NCBI GenBank assembly: GCA_963717475.1
Contig: OY970337.1
Span: forward strand, 1,426,001-1,490,000
Origin: AC-32 sp963717475
GTDB lineage: Bacteria > Actinomycetota > Thermoleophilia > Gaiellales > Gaiellaceae
Direction of reading: 5' to 3'
DNA: 64,000 bases
A program made the translations under genes and the position numbers. Each line of letters begins with the position of its first letter. Positions within the stretch are counted from its first letter, which is position 1. Positions 16,429 through 25,018 of the stretch are shown here, piece after piece. The notes beneath the pieces are model-generated. The model saw only the letters and a program-made list of their open reading frames with translations. It had not been told where the DNA came from and did not search any database.

Positions 16429-17847
16429 ATGAGTACCGCAATCCGCAGCAAGGGGAGCCTTGCGGTGACCGCGCTGGCGCTGCTCGCCGGTGCGATCGCG
16501 CTGCTGCTCGTCGCCGGGCCCGGCCCGCAGGCCGCGAAGGCGTCGAGCCACCGGGAGGCGCCCCTGATCGCGACCGATCCGACCGCCGACAACACGGACC
16601 TCTACGCGTTCGTGAGCCCGGACCGGCCGGACACGGTCACCATCGTCGCGAACTACATCCCGTTCGAAGAGCCCGCGGGAGGGCCGAACTTCTTCAACTT
16701 CGACCCGAGCGCGCTCTACACGATCCACATCGACAACAACGGCGACGGCCGCGACGACGTCGCCTACAACTTCCGCTTCTCCACCGAGACGCGGAACCCG
16801 AACACGTTCCTCTACAACACCGGGCCGATCGGCTCGCTGAACGACCCGAACTGGAACGTCCGGCAGTTCTACACGCTCACCCGCGTGGCCGGTCACCACG
16901 AGACGGTGCTCGGCTCACACCTGCCGTCGCCGCCGAACAACATCGGCCCGCGGTCGACGCCGAACTACGGCAGCCTCGCGACTGCTGCCGTGAACACGCT
17001 CTCCGGCGGGGTGAAGGTCTTCGCCGGCCAGCGTGACGATCCGTTCTTCGTCGACCTCGGCTCGATCTTCGACCTCGGCGGGCTCCGGCCGTTCAACGCA
17101 CTGCACCTGATCCCGTTGCCGGCGGCGCCGGGTGTCGACGACGTAGAGGGCTACAACGTCCACTCGATCGTCCTGCAGGTGCCGATCTCGCAGCTCGTCG
17201 ACAGCACGCCGACGATCGGCGTCTACGCGAGTGCCGACCGGCCGAAGCTCCGGATCCTCCGGGCCGACGGCCGACAGAAGAACGTCGGGCCCTTCACGCA
17301 GGTCTCGCGGCTCGGCAACCCGCTGGTCAACGAGGTCCTGATCCCGCTCGGGGAGAAGGACTACTGGAACCGGCAGGATCCGCGTGACGACCAGCAGTTC
17401 ATCGGGCACTACACCAATCCCGAGCTGGCGGCGTTGATTCACGTGCTCTACCCGACGCTGCCGGCGCCGCCGACGAGCGGGCGCAACGACCTGGTCGCGG
17501 TGCTGCTGACGGGCGTTCCGACGCTCAACTTCACCGGGCCGAGGCCGTCCGACGAGCTCCGGCTGAACACGGCGATCCCGCCGACCGCCAACCCGGACCG
17601 CCTCGGCGTCCTGAACGGCGACTTCGCGGGATTCCCGAACGGACGGCGGCTCGGCGACGACGTCGTGGACATCGAGCTGCGTGCGATCGCCTGCGGCTAC
17701 GGGCCGATCCTGCATGCAGCCCTCGGGCTGTGCGACCTGCAGCCGAACGACCAGCTCGGCGACGGCGTGGACGGGAACGACGGATCGTTCCTCTCGACGT
17801 TCCCGTACGTCGCGCCACCGCACCAGGGCTACGACTCACACACGTAG
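16429..17847 (+). CDS. secreted DUF4331 domain protein
   Basis: A 472-residue exported protein. A signal segment (about 10-38, ALLAGAIALLLVAGPG then AAKA) is followed at once by SSHREAPLIATDPTADNTD, the diagnostic opening of DUF4331, then NFRFSTETRNPNTFLYNTG and GRRLGDDVVDIELRAIACG. The family function is unknown. It often sits in operons with TPR proteins and metal transporters, as here. A strong ribosome site GGAGGAGGACAAAGGGAG precedes ATG 16429. First gene of a six-gene run to 22458 with almost no spacing. Confidence 0.9.
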   Translation: MSTAIRSKGSLAVTALALLAGAIALLLVAGPGPQAAKASSHREAPLIATDPTADNTDLYAFVSPDRPDTVTIVANYIPFEEPAGGPNFFNFDPSALYTIHIDNNGDGRDDVAYNFRFSTETRNPNTFLYNTGPIGSLNDPNWNVRQFYTLTRVAGHHETVLGSHLPSPPNNIGPRSTPNYGSLATAAVNTLSGGVKVFAGQRDDPFFVDLGSIFDLGGLRPFNALHLIPLPAAPGVDDVEGYNVHSIVLQVPISQLVDSTPTIGVYASADRPKLRILRADGRQKNVGPFTQVSRLGNPLVNEVLIPLGEKDYWNRQDPRDDQQFIGHYTNPELAALIHVLYPTLPAPPTSGRNDLVAVLLTGVPTLNFTGPRPSDELRLNTAIPPTANPDRLGVLNGDFAGFPNGRRLGDDVVDIELRAIACGYGPILHAALGLCDLQPNDQLGDGVDGNDGSFLSTFPYVAPPHQGYDSHT

Positions 17848-17851
17848 GCCG

Positions 17852-19153
17852 ATGCGGCGGCGACTTCTCATCGCAGGGGCAGCGGCGGTCATCGCCGCCG
17901 CTGCCCTGTCGCTGGGCAATGCCCTGCGCGGAGGTCCCGGCGCGGGGGCGACACCCGCTCCGGTCGCCGCCGAGCCGGCGGCAGCGGGAACCCGCTCGGC
18001 CCAGGCGACGATCGAGCGACTGCAGGCGGGCCTGCGCGCGAATCCGCACGACGGGCACGCGTTCGCCTTGCTCGGCGTTGCCTACCAGCAGCGCGCCCGC
18101 GAGACCGGCGACCCGACCTACTACACGAAGGCCGGCGGAGCTCTTCGCCGCGCGCTCACCCTCGTTCCGAAAGACCTCGTCGCGACGAACGGGCTGGGCT
18201 CGCTCGCGCTCTCTCGGCACCGCTTCAACGAGGCGCTCGCGCTCGGCCGCAAGGCACACCGGCTTTCGCCCACGACCGCCCTGACGTACGGGATCGTCGG
18301 CGACGCCCTTCTCGAGCTCGGGCGGTACCCGGCCGCGTTCCGCGCGTTCGACACGATGGCCAGGCTGAAGCCCGGCCTCGCCTCCTACTCCCGGATCTCG
18401 TACGGGCGCGAGCTACTCGGTCAGAGCGCGGGCGCGATTCAAGCGATGCAGCTCGCCGTCGACGCGGCAACCTCCGAGCCCGAGCCCACCGCCTGGACTC
18501 ATTGGCAGCTCGGGAAGCTGTACTGGTCCGTGGGACGCATCGACGCCGCGGAGCACGAGTACCGCGCCGCCCTCGCTGCGTTCCCCGGCTACGTCTACGC
18601 GCTCGACGCCCTGGCGCAGGTCGAGGCGGCCCGCGGACACATCGCGAAGGCGATCTCGCTCGAGAGCAGAGCGGTCGACGAGATCCCGCTGCCGCAGTTC
18701 GTCGGGCTGCTCGGCGACCTCTACCGCTCGGACGGCCGGCCCGCGCTCGCTCGGCGGCAGTACCAGCTCGTCGGCGTGATCCAGCGGCTGCTCGTCGCAA
18801 ACGGCGTCAAGACCGACCTCGAAACGGCGCTCTTCGACGTCGACCACGGCATCCGGCTCCGGCACGCGCTGGTCCTCGCGCGCAGGGCGGAGGCGGATCG
18901 CCCGAGCATCGACGGCGACGACGTCCTCGCGTGGGCGCTCGCCCGCAACGGACGCTGCGGCGAAGCACTCCACTGGTCACGGCAAGCCCTCAGGCTCGGG
19001 ACGCACGACGCCCTGAAGCTGTTCCACCGCGGCATGATCGAGCGGTGTCTCGGTCACGATGCGGCAGCTCGCAACTACCTCCATGGCGCGCTCGCCTTGA
19101 ACCCGCATTTCTCGATTGTGTGGTCGCCCGTGGCGAGGAAGGTGCTCGGATGA
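17852..19153 (+). CDS. membrane-anchored TPR-repeat protein
   Basis: A 433-residue protein with an N-terminal membrane anchor or signal (RRRLLIAGAAAVIAAAALSL) and at least eight TPR-like helical pairs, e.g. HAFALLGVAYQQRA, TYGIVGDALLELGRYPAAF, THWQLGKLYWSVGRIDAAE and ALDALAQVEAARGHIAKAI. TPR arrays bind other proteins, so it may be an extracytoplasmic scaffold for the DUF4331 protein or the transporter. The ATG lies 4 nt after the DUF4331 stop and the end overlaps the NicO gene (ATGA). Confidence 0.85.
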   Translation: MRRRLLIAGAAAVIAAAALSLGNALRGGPGAGATPAPVAAEPAAAGTRSAQATIERLQAGLRANPHDGHAFALLGVAYQQRARETGDPTYYTKAGGALRRALTLVPKDLVATNGLGSLALSRHRFNEALALGRKAHRLSPTTALTYGIVGDALLELGRYPAAFRAFDTMARLKPGLASYSRISYGRELLGQSAGAIQAMQLAVDAATSEPEPTAWTHWQLGKLYWSVGRIDAAEHEYRAALAAFPGYVYALDALAQVEAARGHIAKAISLESRAVDEIPLPQFVGLLGDLYRSDGRPALARRQYQLVGVIQRLLVANGVKTDLETALFDVDHGIRLRHALVLARRAEADRPSIDGDDVLAWALARNGRCGEALHWSRQALRLGTHDALKLFHRGMIERCLGHDAAARNYLHGALALNPHFSIVWSPVARKVLG

Positions 19154-20470
19154 AGCGGCTCGCATTCGCAACCGTCGCGGCGGCGGTCCTCGCCGGGCTC
19201 GCGCTCCCGGCGCTGGCGTCCGCGCACCCTCTCGGCAACTTCACGATCAACCGCTTCAGCCGGATCGAGGTCTCGGGCCCGCGCATCTACGTCCGCTACG
19301 TGCTGGACATGGCCGAGATCCCGACCTATCAGGCAGGCCGCATCGATGCCCGCGGCTACGCTCGGCGCATCGCCGCGAACGCCCGCCTCGAGGTCGACGG
19401 CCGCCGAGCCAGCCTGGTACCCCTACGCACGGCTCTCGCGCACCCGCGCGGAGCGGCCGGACTGCGAACGACCCGCCTCGAGGTGATCCTCGCTGGGCCA
19501 CAACCTCCCGGGGCGGGTCTCTGTTTCCTATCATGACAACAACTATAGAGACCGGATCGGATGGAAGGAGATCGTCGTCGGCGCGCACACGCCGAGCACG
19601 AGCCATGAGCTCCGCGCCTATCCGAAGAACCTCCTGCAGAGCCCGCTGGACGTCACCTCCGTTCAGGCGACCCTCGAGCCCCAGCCGGGCCGGCCGGTCC
19701 CGCCGACGCTCTCCAGCGGACAAGCTCTCGAAGCGCCGGACCGGGTCGCCGACGCCGGTTTCGCCTCCCTGGTCGGCCGCTCGCACCTGAGCGCGCTCGT
19801 CATCCTGGCCTCGCTTGCCGCAGCGGTCTTCTGGGGCGCCGCCCACGCGCTCTCGCCCGGCCACGGCAAGACGATCGTCACGGCGTACCTCGTCGGCCAG
19901 CGTGGAACGCCTTCGCAGGCAGCCCTGCTCGGCCTGATCGTCACCGCCACGCACACGGTCGGCGTCTTCACGCTCGGCCTGGTGACGCTCGCCCTCTCGC
20001 AGCTGATCGTCCCGGACCAGCTCTATCCGTGGCTGAACCTGGCCTCGGGACTCCTCGTCGTCGGGATCGGCGCCGCCGTTCTGCGGGCCCGCCTGCGTCG
20101 CCGCGCGCACGAGCACAGCCACGGCCACGATCACCACCACGGCCACACACACGCCGCACCGACCCGTCGGTCGCTGCTCGCAGTCGGCGTCTCGGGCGGA
20201 CTGCTTCCCTGCCCGTCGGCGCTGGTCGTGCTGCTCGCAGCGATCTCGCTGCACCGGATCGCGTTCGGCCTCCTGCTGATCGTCGCGTTCAGCGCGGGCC
20301 TGGCTCTGAGCATCACCGGCGTCGGCCTGCTGGCGGTCCTCGCGCGGAGCACCTTCCGGCGGCTCAGCTTCGAGGGCCGCCTGATGCGCCTCCTGCCCGC
20401 GGCCAGCGCGCTCGTGATCCTCGCGGCCGGCGTCGCCATGACCCTCCGCGCGTTCCCGAAGGTGGCCTGA
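19150..20470 (+). CDS. NicO-family nickel/cobalt transporter with N-terminal extracytoplasmic domain, frameshifted
   Basis: The first frame gives a signal peptide (KRLAFATVAAAVLAGLALPA) and an extracytoplasmic domain beginning AHPLGNFTINRFSRIEV. The second frame continues NLPGRVSVSYHDNNYRDRIG and then a NicO/RcnA-type transporter. Its motifs are FWGAAHALSPGHGKTIV, TATHTVGVFTLG, a His-rich loop HEHSHGHDHHHGHTH and GGLLPCPSALVVLL. Known relatives move Ni or Co, often outward. The frame changes in a GGG run at about 19495-19497; removing one G gives one chain of about 440 residues. Probably a sequence error. Followed 1 nt later by a second transporter gene. Confidence 0.85.
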
Positions 20471-20471
20471 C

Positions 20472-21176
20472 GTGTTCGGCCTCGACACCTGGCTCGCGGG
20501 CTTCTCCGACGGCACGACGCTCGCTGTCGTCGCTCTCGTCGCGATCGTGCTCGGTCTGCGGCACGCGAGTGACCCCGACCATCTCGCCGCAGTCACGACG
20601 CTGATCGCCGGCACCGAAGAGCGCGCGGCCAGAGCGGCCGGGCGACTCGGGTCTGCCTGGGGCCTCGGCCATGCGACGAGCCTGTTCGTGTTCGGCGTCC
20701 CGATCGTGTTGTTCAAGGCCTACCTGCCCGAGCGCGTTCAGCAAGCCGCAGAGACGAGCGTCGGCGTCCTGATCATCGGCCTGGCGGTCTGGCTGCTCGT
20801 GCGCTGGCGACGGGGCGCCTTCCACGTACAGGTGCACTCCCACGGCCGCGGCGAGGTGCACGCCCACGGAGCCCGCAGCCCACTCCAGGCGTACGGGATC
20901 GGGCTCGTCCACGGGACCGGAGGGAGCGCCGGCGTCGGCGTTCTCCTGCTCGGCTCGATCCACGACCACGTGCTCGCGCTCGCGGCGCTCGCGATCTTCG
21001 CCTTCTTTACCGCCGTCTCGATGGCGCTCCTCTCGACGGGCTTCGGCCGCGTGCTCGGCTCGGCGCGCCTGCGCGCCTCGTTCCAGCGGCTCGCGCCGGG
21101 GATGGCGCTGCTCAGCCTCGCGTTCGGCGCGTGGTACGCGATGGGCGCGCTCGACCTCGCGCCATACTTCCTCTGA
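20472..21176 (+). CDS. NiCoT/HoxN-like high-affinity nickel-type transporter
   Basis: A 234-residue membrane protein with about six spans. The motif LGLRHASDPDHLAAVTTL is a version of the HX4DH metal signature of NiCoT permeases. Further blocks are WGLGHATSLFVFG, a His-containing loop HVQVHSHGRGEVHAHG and GIGLVHGTGGSAGVG. Nickel or cobalt is the likely ion. Its pairing with the NicO gene gives two unlike transporters of the same metal class in one operon. GTG start 1 nt after the NicO stop; the end overlaps the anti-sigma gene (ATGA). Confidence 0.85.
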   Translation: MFGLDTWLAGFSDGTTLAVVALVAIVLGLRHASDPDHLAAVTTLIAGTEERAARAAGRLGSAWGLGHATSLFVFGVPIVLFKAYLPERVQQAAETSVGVLIIGLAVWLLVRWRRGAFHVQVHSHGRGEVHAHGARSPLQAYGIGLVHGTGGSAGVGVLLLGSIHDHVLALAALAIFAFFTAVSMALLSTGFGRVLGSARLRASFQRLAPGMALLSLAFGAWYAMGALDLAPYFL

Positions 21177-21844
21177 TGAGCGAGCTGCACTCGCTGGTCG
21201 CCCCCTACGCGCTCGATGCCTTGGACGAATCCGACGAGCGCAGCTTCGAAGAGCACCTGGCGCTCTGCGAGCGCTGCCGCGAAGAGCTAGCCGCTCTGCG
21301 CGAAGCAGCGGCGACGCTTGCCTACGCCACGCCTGCCGCGGCCCCGCCGCCCGATCTGAAGCAGCGGATCCTGGAGCAGGCCCGAAGCGAGCGGCCGAAC
21401 GTCGTCCCGCTACGACGTCCGCACGCCTGGCGCGCGCCGCTCGGCATCGCCGCGGCAGCAGCGGCCGCGGTCGCGCTCGGCCTCGGCGTCTGGAGCGCGA
21501 CCCGCCCCGCGAGCGAGAACGCGTTCACCCACGTGCTCTCCCAACCGGGTGCGACGGTGAGCGCGATGGGCCAGAGCGGCGCGCTCGCGGTGGCGCCCAA
21601 CGGCCGCGCTGCGCTCGCCCTCAGCCTGCCGCGCGCGCCCAGCGGCAAGGCTTACGAGGCCTGGGTCATCCAGGCGGGGAGAGCGCGGCGGGCCGGCCTC
21701 TTCGACGGTGGCAACGAGACCAGCATCGTGGGGCTCGACGGCCGCGTTCCCACGGGTGCGGTCGTCGCGGTCACGGTCGAACGCGCGGGCGGCGTCGACC
21801 AACCCACGCGGAAGCCCCTCGTGACGAGCGGGGCGACGGCGTGA
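21176..21844 (+). CDS. anti-sigma factor, RskA type
   Basis: A 222-residue single-span membrane protein. The N-terminal cytosolic part has the zinc anti-sigma motif EEHLALCERCREEL (HxxxCxxC), a membrane span at about 85-103 (LGIAAAAAAAVALGLGVW) follows, and the C-terminal RskA domain outside includes APSGKAYEAWVIQAG and VPTGAVVAVTVE. It should bind and hold the sigma factor encoded next, releasing it by proteolysis or redox change. The overlaps on both sides tie it to the transporter and sigma genes. Confidence 0.9.
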   Translation: MSELHSLVAPYALDALDESDERSFEEHLALCERCREELAALREAAATLAYATPAAAPPPDLKQRILEQARSERPNVVPLRRPHAWRAPLGIAAAAAAAVALGLGVWSATRPASENAFTHVLSQPGATVSAMGQSGALAVAPNGRAALALSLPRAPSGKAYEAWVIQAGRARRAGLFDGGNETSIVGLDGRVPTGAVVAVTVERAGGVDQPTRKPLVTSGATA

Positions 21845-22458
21845 CCCTGCTGCAGACGGTGCCGCCGCCGGCGCGCGCGTCGCGCGAGCTCGCGCACCTG
21901 TCGGACGAGGCCCTGCTCTCGCTCGTCGCGAGCTCGGACGACGCCGCGCTCGGCGAGCTCTACGACCGCTTCGGCGGAGTCGCCTACGGCCTCGCCCTGC
22001 GGATCCTCCGCGACGAGAGCCTTGCGCAGGACGCGGTCCAGGAGGCCTTCCTCGGAGTCTGGAGAACGGCCGACCGCTTCCTCGCCGAGCGCGCCGCGGC
22101 CCGAACCTGGATCCTCACGCTCGTCCACCGCCGCGCGGTCGATCTCGTCCGACGCGAAGACCGGCGCCGCGGCGAACCGCTCGAAGGCGCCCCCGAGCCC
22201 GCTGCGCGCGAGACCGTCGACGAGGAGGCGGCCGTCCGCTTTCAGCGCCGAGTCGTCCAGGAGGCGCTTCGCCAGCTCACTCCCGAGCAGCGCGAGGCGC
22301 TCGAGCTCGGCTACTACGGAGGGCTGACCCAAGCCGAGCTCGCGGAACAGCTCGGCCAGCCTCTCGGCACGGTAAAAAGCCGCATGTTCGCCGGGCTCGG
22401 ACGCTTACGCGAGCTGCTCGGCCAGGCCGGGCTCGAGGAGTCGGTCTCGAGCTCCTAA
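21841..22458 (+). CDS. ECF RNA polymerase sigma factor, SigK-like
   Basis: A 205-residue ECF sigma factor. Region 2 is ALGELYDRFGGVAYGLALRI with LAQDAVQEAFLGVWR; region 4 is LTPEQREALELGYYGGLTQ followed by AELAEQLGQPLGTVKSR. The GTG start overlaps the anti-sigma stop by 4 nt. Order here is anti-sigma before sigma. Position at the end of the DUF4331-TPR-NicO-NiCoT run suggests the sigma factor controls that run, but no clear -35/-10 consensus could be recognised upstream of 16429. Confidence 0.92.
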   Translation: MTLLQTVPPPARASRELAHLSDEALLSLVASSDDAALGELYDRFGGVAYGLALRILRDESLAQDAVQEAFLGVWRTADRFLAERAAARTWILTLVHRRAVDLVRREDRRRGEPLEGAPEPAARETVDEEAAVRFQRRVVQEALRQLTPEQREALELGYYGGLTQAELAEQLGQPLGTVKSRMFAGLGRLRELLGQAGLEESVSSS

Positions 22459-22630
22459 GCGGTTTGATGATCCACACCTTCGCGCAGGAAGACTCGAGGA
22501 GCTCGCCCGCCACGCTTCGATCCCCGTGATCAACGGCCTCACCGACAGCTCGCACCCGTGCCAGGCGTGGGACCAGGCGAAGGACCGCCTGCACACCCAG
22601 AAGGCGCTGATGGCCCTTGTGATCGAGTAG
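22452..22630 (+). pseudogene. relic of ornithine carbamoyltransferase
   Basis: Translation of the gap between the sigma and rhomboid genes gives LLSGLMIHTFAQED in one frame and, after a one-base slip near 22493, LEELARHASIPVINGLTD then SSHPCQA in another. These match consecutive middle segments of ornithine carbamoyltransferase, including the ornithine-loop/HPCQ region. The likeness stops after HPCQA and the frame ends at TAG 22628-22630. Only about 45 of some 310 residues remain, with no start and no carbamoyl-phosphate STRT site, so it cannot be functional. Carbamate kinase lies 6 kb upstream. Confidence 0.75.
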
Positions 22631-22633
22631 CCG

Positions 22634-23341
22634 TTGCTGCCTTTGAAGGACAACGTCCCGACGCGGACGTTCCCGGTCGTCACCGTCGCGCTGATCGCAG
22701 CCAACACGCTCGCGTGGGTCTGGGAGTGGAAGACCGGCGTCGACAAGGAGGTCCTGCACTACGGCTACTACCCGTGCACCGTCCACGGGCCGTGCGTCGA
22801 GCCGGCGACGCTCGTGCCGCACATCCCGTTCTACGAAGGCGCGTTCACGTCGATGTTCATGCACGGGAGCTGGTTCCACATCGCCGGAAACATGCTCTTC
22901 CTCTGGATCTTCGGCAACAACGTCGAGGATGCGATGGGCCGCGTCCGGTTCCTCGTCTGGTACCTCGTCGCAGGGCTCGCCGCGGTCGCGACGCAAACGG
23001 TCGTCACGCTCTGGTTCTCGAACGCGCAGGGCGCGAGCATCCCGAACGTCGGCGCCTCGGGCGCGATCGCCGGGGTGCTCGGCGCGTACATCGTGCTGCT
23101 GCCGCGGGCCAAGGTGCTGACGGCGTTCATCATCATCATCCTGATCTTCCTGCGTGAGATTCCTGCGATCTGGTTCCTCGGGATCTGGTTCGCGTTCCAG
23201 CTCTGGGACGGCGGCTTCGCGCTTCTCCATCCGGAGGAGGGCGGGAACATCGCGTTCTTCGCGCACATCGGCGGCTTCGTCTTCGGGATCGCAACGGTCT
23301 ATCTGGTGGCCGTACGCAGGCCGTTACGGCCGACCTGGTGA
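22634..23341 (+). CDS. rhomboid-family intramembrane serine protease
   Basis: A 235-residue protein with about six spans. Catalytic Ser142 lies in GASGAIAG and His211 in FFAHIGGF; N86 and H82 in FHIAGNMLFLWIFG form the expected oxyanion side. It cleaves membrane-embedded helices. A large periplasmic L1-type loop (about 35-75) carries two cysteines (C48, C54). TTG start at 22634, right after the carbamoyltransferase relic. A 30-codon membrane-peptide frame overlaps its stop. Confidence 0.92.
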   Translation: MLPLKDNVPTRTFPVVTVALIAANTLAWVWEWKTGVDKEVLHYGYYPCTVHGPCVEPATLVPHIPFYEGAFTSMFMHGSWFHIAGNMLFLWIFGNNVEDAMGRVRFLVWYLVAGLAAVATQTVVTLWFSNAQGASIPNVGASGAIAGVLGAYIVLLPRAKVLTAFIIIILIFLREIPAIWFLGIWFAFQLWDGGFALLHPEEGGNIAFFAHIGGFVFGIATVYLVAVRRPLRPTW

Positions 23342-23430
23342 GCTCCCGGCTGCTCACGGACATCGCCCTGGCCGCCGCGGCTTTGGGCCTGCTCGTCGTC
23401 CTGATCTACCTGTTCTCTTCCGGTGATTAA
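23338..23430 (+). CDS. 30-residue single-span membrane peptide
   Basis: GTG 23338 overlaps the rhomboid stop (GTGA) and opens a frame of 30 codons ending at TAA 23428-23430. The peptide begins VSSRLLTDIALA and continues AAALGLLVVLIYLFSSGD: one hydrophobic helix with a basic residue near the start and an acidic end. The stop/start overlap suggests coupled translation with the protease. It could be a partner or regulator; no family is recognised. Confidence 0.5.
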   Translation: MSSRLLTDIALAAAALGLLVVLIYLFSSGD

Positions 23431-23465
23431 GGAATGGCGGCCGGGGTTACTTCGTTTTCAGAGTC

Positions 23466-23708
23466 ATGACCGATATCGACCAGATCCGAGAAGAGATCGA
23501 CCGCGCCACCGAGCGCCGCGCCGAGCTCTGGCACCTCCTCTCGGAGGGCCACGACGCCGAGCTCGCGGCGGAGCTGCACGCGCTCGAGGAGCGTCTCGCG
23601 ACGCTCTGGGACGAGCAGCGCCTGCTCAAGGCACGCGTGCGTTTCGGCGACCGCGACGAGATCATCAAGCGAGCCCGCCACGAGGAGCGGCTCGCCCGCG
23701 CGGCGTAA
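23466..23708 (+). CDS. small helical protein, DUF2630-like
   Basis: An 80-residue, highly charged protein predicted to form one or two long helices: MTDIDQIREEIDRATERRAE, then LEERLATLWDEQRLLKAR. The spacing of LW.L/LWDEQRLLKA and the basic tail resembles DUF2630, a small actinobacterial family without known function. No membrane segment. A strong hairpin follows 15 nt after the stop. Confidence 0.7.
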   Translation: MTDIDQIREEIDRATERRAELWHLLSEGHDAELAAELHALEERLATLWDEQRLLKARVRFGDRDEIIKRARHEERLARAA

Positions 23709-23722
23709 GAAGTCCTCTCCCC

Positions 23723-23748
23723 GAGCCGGCGGCCTTAGCCGCCGGCTC
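23723..23748 (+). terminator. strong GC hairpin, probable terminator
   Basis: A perfect 11-bp stem GAGCCGGCGGC / GCCGCCGGCTC with a CTTA loop, 15 nt after the DUF2630-like gene. It is followed by CGCGCCCCTTTCC rather than a clean T-run. It separates this gene from the LacI-controlled operon. Confidence 0.6.
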
Positions 23749-23809
23749 GCGCCCCTTTCCACTGTGACTGACCGCCCGACGCGGCTCTTGATGCCTTGAC
23801 GTTGAAAGC

Positions 23810-23859
23810 TTGACAGGCGTTCCGGAAACGTTTACGGTGGCTCCGTAATCGTTTCCGGA
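23810..23859 (+). promoter_or_regulatory. promoter and LacI-type operator of the beta-glucoside operon
   Basis: TTGACA (23810-23815) and TACGGT (23833-23838) are 17 bp apart, a good sigma-70-type promoter. Overlapping and following it are TCCGGAAACGTTTACGG (23821-23837) and CCGTAATCGTTTCCGGA (23843-23859), inverted copies matching at 16 of 17 positions. Each contains a GGAAACGTTT/CGTTTCC LacI-family half-site. Repressor bound here would block its own gene and probably the whole operon. Confidence 0.75.
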
Positions 23860-23867
23860 GAGGCATT

Positions 23868-24938
23868 TTGACGACTATTCAGGAACTGGCAGAGCAAACA
23901 GGAGTCTCGGTCGCGACCGTCTCGCGCGCGCTCAACGGCTCGCCTGAGGTCAGTGAGGCGACCCGCAAGCGGATCCTGGAACTCGCCCGCAAGCTCGACT
24001 ACACCCCCAGCGCGGCGGCACGCACGCTGCAGAGCAGCCGCTCGCACGTGGTCGGCGTGATCCTCGAGACGGGAGCGGGCCACCCGGACCTGATGCACCC
24101 CTTCTTCCAGCAGGTGCTCGTGGGGCTCAAGCACGGGGCCGGCGAGCGGGGCTACGACTTGCTCCTCTTCGCCACCGACGAGCCCGGGAACGGGTTCGGC
24201 GGGACGCACTCGTACCTGCGCCGCGCCGGCCACCACGGGGTCGACGGCGTCGTCGTCATGGGCTACGACCCGAGCGACGCAGAGATGCGGAAGCTGGTCG
24301 CATCAGGGCTGCCGTGCATCACGATCGACGCCGATACCGGCGAGCCGCACTGCGGCTACGTGATGTCCGAGAACCGCGGAGGAGCGGCCGAGGCCGTGCG
24401 CCACCTGCACGGGCTCGGACACGAGCGCATCGCGACGATCGCCGGCCCCCAAGAGACGTCGCCGGGGGAGGCGCGCCTCGACGGCTACCTCGACGAGATG
24501 CGGCGGCTCGGCCTCGAGGTGCGGCGCGAGTACGTGGTCGCGGGAGACTTCTACGACGAGTCGGGCTATCGCGCGACGCAGCGGCTCCTGGACCTGGCCG
24601 AGCCCCCGACCGCCCTGTTCGCGGCAAGCGACCTGATGGCGGCCGGCGCCCTGCGCGCCGCGAGCGAGCTGGGCGCCCACGTGCCCGAGGACCTCGCCGT
24701 CGTCGGCTTCGATGACATCGCGATCGCCGGACTGATCCAGCCGTCGCTGACCACCGTCCGGCAGGAGATGCACGCGATCGGCGAGGCGGCCGCCGAAGCA
24801 CTGGGCCAGATGATCGACGACCCCGAGACACAACCGGTGCGGCGGATCGTTCCGACGCGCCTGGTGGTGCGCTCGTCGACCGAAGTGAATGGAGCGCCGA
24901 GGGAACGGACGCTCGCAGCCGACAAGGAGGTGCGCTGA
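23868..24938 (+). CDS. LacI-family transcriptional repressor
   Basis: A 356-residue LacI/GalR regulator. The N-terminal HTH is TIQELAEQTGVSVATVSRAL followed by the hinge-helix region YTPSAAARTLQS. The periplasmic-binding-protein-like effector domain runs from SHVVGVILE to the end, with VVGFDDIAIAGLIQPSLTTV near the C-terminus. TTG start 8 nt after a double operator. As first gene of the operon it probably senses a beta-glucoside such as cellobiose (CebR-like), by analogy with actinobacterial ceb clusters. Confidence 0.9.
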   Translation: MTTIQELAEQTGVSVATVSRALNGSPEVSEATRKRILELARKLDYTPSAAARTLQSSRSHVVGVILETGAGHPDLMHPFFQQVLVGLKHGAGERGYDLLLFATDEPGNGFGGTHSYLRRAGHHGVDGVVVMGYDPSDAEMRKLVASGLPCITIDADTGEPHCGYVMSENRGGAAEAVRHLHGLGHERIATIAGPQETSPGEARLDGYLDEMRRLGLEVRREYVVAGDFYDESGYRATQRLLDLAEPPTALFAASDLMAAGALRAASELGAHVPEDLAVVGFDDIAIAGLIQPSLTTVRQEMHAIGEAAAEALGQMIDDPETQPVRRIVPTRLVVRSSTEVNGAPRERTLAADKEVR

Positions 24939-25018
24939 ACGCTGATCGGCGGCCCTGAAGGGCCGTCCGTACGGGGCAGTTCCACGTAGGAGCGAGCGAT
25001 CAAAGGAGGAGAACCGAA

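Noticed and set aside
19480..19510. Programmed ribosomal frameshift in the NicO gene
   Set aside because: No slippery heptamer or downstream pseudoknot is evident, and three other genes show similar single-base breaks, so an indel error is simpler.
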